In this document: one piece after another, positions 59,150-64,000 of the stretch
How positions within the stretch are numbered: the first letter of the stretch is position 1
Layout of the letters: each line of letters opens with the position of its first letter
Source of the DNA: Climacium dendroides
Taxonomy: Eukaryota > Streptophyta > Bryopsida > Hypnales > Climaciaceae
Assembly: GCA_950106755.1 (NCBI GenBank)
Contig: CATNNA010000007.1
Location: 1,178,001 to 1,242,000 of the forward strand
DNA: 64,000 nucleotides
Direction: 5' to 3'
The notes under the pieces: generated by a model
What the model was told of the DNA's origin: nothing
The model's input: only the letters and a program-made list of their open reading frames with translations
Databases searched by the model: none
Position numbers and translations under genes: made by a program

Positions 59150-62035
59150 GCAACAATCCAAAAGTAAGTGAAAATTATCTTTGATGGACCTTGTAGTTGC
59201 ATTATAGTTACATCATAGTTGTGTCATAGTTGCATTATAGTTGCATCCAAGGTAGTAGTTGCCATGTAGTTGAAAATTAGTTGAAAATTAGTTGAAAATA
59301 GATTAGGCAAAGACTAATTGATATTTTAATTGTTGCAGAGCATTTTCTTCTAAGAAGAAAAATAAGACAATGGATCCAATGCCTTCTCCAAAAATTGGAG
59401 GTAACAAAGCAATGTCAGATCCCCTCTCTGCCTCAAGTTCAGAGACCAATGATTCAAGTGGCAGCAAAGGTTAGTGGTTAAAATTTTAAAAAATTGATTT
59501 ATTACAAAATTTCAAATTCATGTAAGTTTATTTATTTGTTCATTTTTTGTAGTATTATTAATGCCATTTACTTGTTGCATTCTTTTTAGGGGACGAGAAC
59601 CAAGATGAAGAGAATGGATCAGAAGAAGAAAGTAGCTACAAGTGTATGAAGCTTGCACCTCCTCATCTAGTACAACAACCATGGCAATGGCAGTGGACGC
59701 TGCCACCAACATCTACACCGTGGGCAATGGTTGGACCGATAGGGCTTTCCTATTTTGGAGCGATTGAACCTTCATATTTACCGACAGGACCTCCATATCC
59801 TTCATGGCAAGGTTCTATAAAAAAAAAAGCATTAGACGTTTCAACAGACGAAAGCAGCAAAAGGTGAGGACAAATAGCGGTCTAAAACCAAATGAAGTGT
59901 ACGTGCAATCGAATGGAGAGATTGATACATCTTCAAGCGGGAAGAATGCATGGGATCAATCAATGAGGTCATATGCCCCCTTATGTCTTAATATGAGTGT
60001 CATGGAGTGGGACAAGCATAAGCCAAAGTCTTTGAAGAAGTTAGAAGACTATATAGATGCAGAATTGCATATATTGAAAATTCCCTTAGCAATAAGGGTT
60101 TTTGGAATGCAGTGAAGCGTTTTTTGAAGGGTGAACGTTGTAGATTGAAAAAACTAAGTGTTCCAAGAAGTGAAGAGGATTATCCTGTGCAGATTGACTT
60201 GGACTAGTGGAAACGACTAAAGGCTTATTGGAGTGGAAGTGACCAAGTTAGAAAATCTGAAGTAATGTTTAATGTCCAAAAGCAAGTCCAAAACGTATCA
60301 AAGCGTGGCCGTAGAAGGAAAGCAGGCGAAAAAATTGACGTGGTGAGCCTTCTCAATATTGTAGGCTTTCAATTAGTTTTGACTTACTTTCAAAATTTGT
60401 TATTTATTCTAATAAAATTTATTTGTTGTACTAGATAAAAATGGAGGAAAAAAGTCCAGGGCTTACAGCATCCAATGTGGGAGGATCATCAGTAAGTCTT
60501 CATTTTTGTAGTTGGTTATGAACTTTATAGTGGCATATAAGTTGCAATAAAATGTTAATATATTAAATTTGAAGTTGTAAGAATGTTGCCTTGTAGTTGC
60601 AAAAGTTAATAGTAGTTGAATATTAGTTGCATAGTAGTTGAAAGGATTACTAGTAGTTGCATATTAATTGCAAACTAGTTGTAAAGATTAAAAGTAGTTG
60701 TATACTTGTTGCATAGTAGTTGCAGAAATCATTAATAGTTGTCTAATTGTTGCAAAATAGTTGTAGGATTAGTAGTAGTGACAATTTTGTGCATATTACA
60801 TTAACCATTACAACCATTGTTTGTTTGTGATCAAAAAGTTGTGTCCTCAGGATTTGAAGCCAAAATGATTGCATTGGGAAGTAAACAAGATGAATTAGAC
60901 AAGTTCAAAGTCGAAATACTTACAACTACAGAGCGGAATACGAAAGCTGTTGAAGCAATACAAGAGATGTTGATGAAGTTTTTGCAAGGAAATAGTAGTA
61001 GCTAAATTCAAGAGCCAAGGGCCATTGAGAATGAGCCAGTGTCTACTAAAAAGGGGGTCATTGATCCATCAAATCCTACATCAAAAAGCAATACTATACC
61101 ATTAGATCCTATACCAAGTGATCCTATATTAAAGAGCAACATTGTGGGCTCTGATGTAGAACCTATTGACCATGCTAAACCACCTGAAATTGTTGTAAAT
61201 CCTATAAATTCTACCATGGTGTTAGGAGGTTAGTAATCCTACTTTGACGATGGGAGTGTAGAGAAGGATCTTAAGGACAAAGAACCAGGTGAGGATGAAG
61301 GTGAGGGCAAAGATAGAATCAACGGTAATGTATTAATATTGGATGGCTCTACTCCTAAACCACTGAAGAATTCAAAGAATCCTAATACAAGAATGCAATT
61401 AAGAGGAAATGAGCAACATGTGAGTATAACTACGTAAGTAAACAATTTGAAGCTAAAATATTTTTGGTAAATTTTGATATTGATAAATTACTTATAATGA
61501 TTGTAATTAAATGTTGTAGAAATCTTTTGTGAAGAAGGAGATCTTAAGGAGGAGGAAGATTCAAACCGAGGTTCAACCTAAATTCAAACCTCAGCCTAAA
61601 CGGAGGCCAAAGGTGGCATTTCCAAAGGTAGTCCCTACATTTCACCATTTATATATTATATATTAAAGTTAGCAAAATTATTGATGTATACATATTGATT
61701 TATATATATTTATGTTTGATCATTAATGTTTTGTTTTGTATTGTAAACAACTACAGTTTTCAATTGGCCAACACGTTTCCCTTCTAAATCCAACAACACC
61801 TGGGCAAGTTGTGGCAGCTGAATATGTCACTAGTATTAGAGAAGAAGTTTTCCATCATACAAAGCCTATACCACGAGGGTGGTATAAGCTCGATATTGCA
61901 CATGCGCTAAGTGGTTTTGTGAACTTGATGTGTCGTAATCCAGCGGGAGATCAATTAAAGTTGAAGGACGTTATAGGAGCTAATACCATATGGGATGAGC
62001 GATTCATAGTCGTTCTTGCACATATTGACAAGTGA
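59150..62035 (+). pseudogene. TNPA-like gene of the CACTA element (Transposase_24-like), decayed
   Basis: Exon-like pieces follow acceptors at about 59338, 59589, 60432, 60830 and 61745. They encode a Ser/Lys-rich start, a Trp/Pro-rich segment (QQPWQWQWTLPPTSTPWAMV), and SYAPLCLNMSVMEWDKHKP. Next comes a segment W-KRLKAYWSGSDQVRKSE resembling the plant Ptta/En/Spm Transposase_24 domain, a short coiled coil (SKQDELDKFKVEIL) and a C-terminal conserved block (QHVSLLNPTTPGQVVAAEYV). A TAG before the Trp at 60207, stops near 61002 and 61231, and frame changes at the A-run near 59820 and near 60095 inactivate it. In En/Spm, TNPA binds the subterminal repeats. Two of its introns contain the same repeat motif. 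Confidence 0.75.
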
Positions 62036-63438
62036 ATTAGTAACTATGTTTTTTGGACTAGCAATGTACATATTTATCTAATATATGGGTTTTCTATTAT
62101 TTTGTGTGAACAATGATTGTTTCTATCTCTATTATATTTTATATTGCTTTGTGTGAAAAATGATTGTCTCTGTCTCTGTTGGTTTGTAGTAGTTAAGTTA
62201 CAAACTAATCATGTAGTTAACTAGTCGCTTTTTTAATTGCATATAGATTGCAAATAGTGGAAAGTAGTTGCATATAGGTTATATAGTAGTTGCATAGTAG
62301 TTATGTACTAAATCAATGGTAAAAGTAGTTGCATACTAGTTGCATATGGAATATATCAGAAATTGAGAGTTAGTTGTACAGTAGTTGCATATAAGTTGCA
62401 CTTGTGCTGCAAAATAATAATAATATATAAATGTTGAGAAGTAGTTGCATATAGATTGCAAAAGAGTTGTAAAATGAGTTGCAAAAGAGTTGCAAAATGG
62501 GTCGCAGGTAGGTTTAGAAGGAGTTGCATACTAGTTTCATATAGGTTGCAGAAGGGTTGCATGTAGGTTGCATATAAGTTGCAAAATGAGTTGCATAGTA
62601 GTTGCATGTAGGTAGTAAATTCAGTTGCATACTAGTTGTATATAGGTTGCAAAATCAGTTGCATATTAGTAGCAAATTGAGTTGTATATTGTTGCATAGA
62701 AGTAATACCAATTGCAAATAAGTTGCATATAGGTCACATGCAAGTTGTAAAATCAGTTGCATGCTAGTTGCACAGAGGTTGCAAAATGAATTGCATATTA
62801 ATTGCATTTTAGTTGCAGAATGAATTACATACTAGCTATATTAAGTTGTAAAACTAGTTGTATACTAGATGCATATAGGTTGCCCAATGAGTTGGATATT
62901 AATTGCATGCAAGTTGTAAAAAGAGTTGGATGTTAGTTGTAAAAACAGTTGGATATTAGTTGCATTCAAGTTGTAAAATGAGTTGCATACTAGTTGAATG
63001 TAGATTGCAAAACTAATTGCATAGTAGTTGCAAAATGAGTCGCACACTAGTTGCATATACGTTGTAAATGAGTTATATATAGGTTGCAAATCAGTGGCAT
63101 ACTAGTCGTACATAGGTTGCATACCATCACACATTACAATTTAAAAGAATCGCAAAGTTCAAATTTAAGCCAAGTACATTAATTGTAAAAAAGTAGTTGA
63201 GCAATGAATATTGAATTCATTAGTTTCACGCGGCAATGCGTATCTTGTCAGAAGATATGCAGGATGAAGTTTCACAGAAAATCATCTGATATGACATGCA
63301 GTTACAACTCTCCTACAACTCATGCAACTTGTTCACTACGACTATAGGCTCCAAATTATCACCTAGTCGCAAATGTCCTTCGCAACTCAAAAACTAGTTG
63401 CTAACTGCAGTTGCAAAATCCCCTAATTTCTTCTAGTG
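62036..63438. repeat. Right subterminal repeat array and right terminus of the CACTA element
   Basis: From about 62190 to 63120 the sequence is an array of AGTTGCATA / GTTGCAAAATGAGTTGCAT / CTAGTTGCATATAGG units. It is the inverse of the CAACTACAATG array at the left end. A less repetitive stretch follows, then the terminus TTTCTTCTAGTG at 63427-63438. Confidence 0.9.
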
Positions 63439-64000
63439 AGTGGCTAACAATTTGATAGCCATTAACAAACTACATATACCTAATGACAACTTCTAATACT
63501 TCATACAACAAAGAATGTTATTCAATTTAGAAGAAAAAATTGCTCATGGAAGTTTTCATCTTCAAATCAAATATTCTACATCAACCCCCTTTCTAAACCT
63601 ATTATATTCAACCAAATGCCTTTCAGGATGCTTTTAAATAGAATACATTGTAAAATACATAAACCAATATAATACAATCATAGAAGATGAAAGTACTTGA
63701 ATGTTTTCCAATATATAACGCCAATTAGAAAGACAACAACATAAAAAGACAAGGAAGAGAAAGTAAAATAAAAATGACATCACTATGTTGACACTTATCA
63801 TTGGACATTCAACCTTTTTCAAATAAAAATAAACAAAATTGAAGACAATAATATCTAAATTTATCCCTCTACAATATGATTAATACAAATGAAAGTTCAA
63901 AACACTCAATGCAAATGGAATCACCATCCTTCAACCAATAACAACTAAGAAGTCCAAAAAGAATTGGAAATGAATTTGCATGTGCTTATCCTACTACATT
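63439..64000. other. AT-rich right flank of the CACTA element, no gene recognised
   Basis: Begins with the AGT target duplication (63439-63441). Only short frames without motifs follow. Confidence 0.5.

Larger units (their letters stand above)
42406..63438. mobile_element. Complete-ended 21,033 bp CACTA (En/Spm-type) transposon
   Basis: Left end CACTAGAAGAAAAACA and right end TTTCTTCTAGTG are inverse over 12 bp, and the element is flanked by a perfect AGT triplet on each side (42403-42405, 63439-63441). Inside are inverted subterminal arrays (42830-43700; 62190-63120), a TNPD-like gene on the minus strand (43787-51855) and a TNPA-like gene on the plus strand (about 59150-62035). A block of 52-58.7 kb contains fragments of host genes (CDPK-related kinase, HIR protein, class III peroxidase). 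A Ty3/gypsy-type element (45849-49967) is nested in it; without that insertion the transposon is about 16.9 kb. Both element genes are dead, so it is now non-autonomous, but its termini look mobilisable in trans. Confidence 0.93.

Noticed and set aside
1..64000. CRISPR arrays, bacterial operons or organellar DNA
   Set aside because: Genes have spliceosomal introns and plant nuclear families; the direct repeats seen lack the unique-spacer structure of CRISPR arrays.

Overview
The window reads as nuclear DNA of a land plant. It carries a plant CACTA (En/Spm-type) transposon with TNPD- and TNPA-like genes, fragments of a CDPK-related kinase, a hypersensitive-induced-reaction protein and a secreted class III peroxidase, a Ty3/gypsy-type retroelement with a tRNA-Asp-like primer site, and short CCCTAAA (plant telomere-type) tracts. 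The one clearly intact ordinary host gene, a LUC7-like splicing factor on the minus strand (36257-38934), has seven exons and short introns (about 80-465 nt). Short introns would fit a seed-free plant, but the species cannot be fixed from sequence alone. Almost everything else is mobile or repetitive DNA.

Layout. 1-2929: right-hand part of a CACTA element that runs off the left edge. 2930-6788: a long retroelement LTR (copy A) broken by that CACTA, by a 1.74 kb solo LTR (3158-4898) and by a CACTA MITE (5401-5573). 8404-25758: a region unified by about 26 copies of a palindrome (TTCAGGTCG-N3-CGACCTGAA). It holds a minus-strand FCP1/NIF-like HAD gene with an intact frame (8693-9871), a minus-strand three-exon gene of about 1,260 codons with a ParB/DGQHR-like motif and five in-frame nonsense codons (10129-14481), and a plus-strand DUF7869-type transposase-like gene with two nonsense codons (22867-25758). 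The palindromes sit just 5' of the two large genes and in introns. Between the two arrays lies a palindrome-free AT-rich block (16.0-22.0 kb) with telomere-like tracts, terminal-inverted-repeat elements and tandem repeats. 26-36 kb: AT-rich repeats, a SINE-like element, a 1,077 bp solo LTR and a 34-bp minisatellite. 36-39 kb: LUC7 gene.

42406-63438 is a complete-ended 21,033 bp CACTA transposon: 12-bp termini CACTAGAAGAAA, AGT target duplication, inverted subterminal arrays, a TNPD-like pseudogene leftwards and a TNPA-like pseudogene rightwards. Between the two it carries intron-containing fragments of three host genes. A TNPD intron received a nested Ty3/gypsy-type element (45849-49967, target duplication ATGTG). 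That element's 3.4 kb LTR holds its own long reading frame, and its interior has collapsed by a deletion at a 10-bp microhomology.

Nonsense codons in the mobile genes are largely CAG to TAG (also CAA to TAA and CGA to TGA), as expected for deamination of methylated C, while the LUC7 gene uses only CAA/CAG for glutamine. The most interesting candidate for an undescribed system is the palindrome-linked set of transposase-like, ParB-like and FCP1-like genes at 8.4-25.8 kb.
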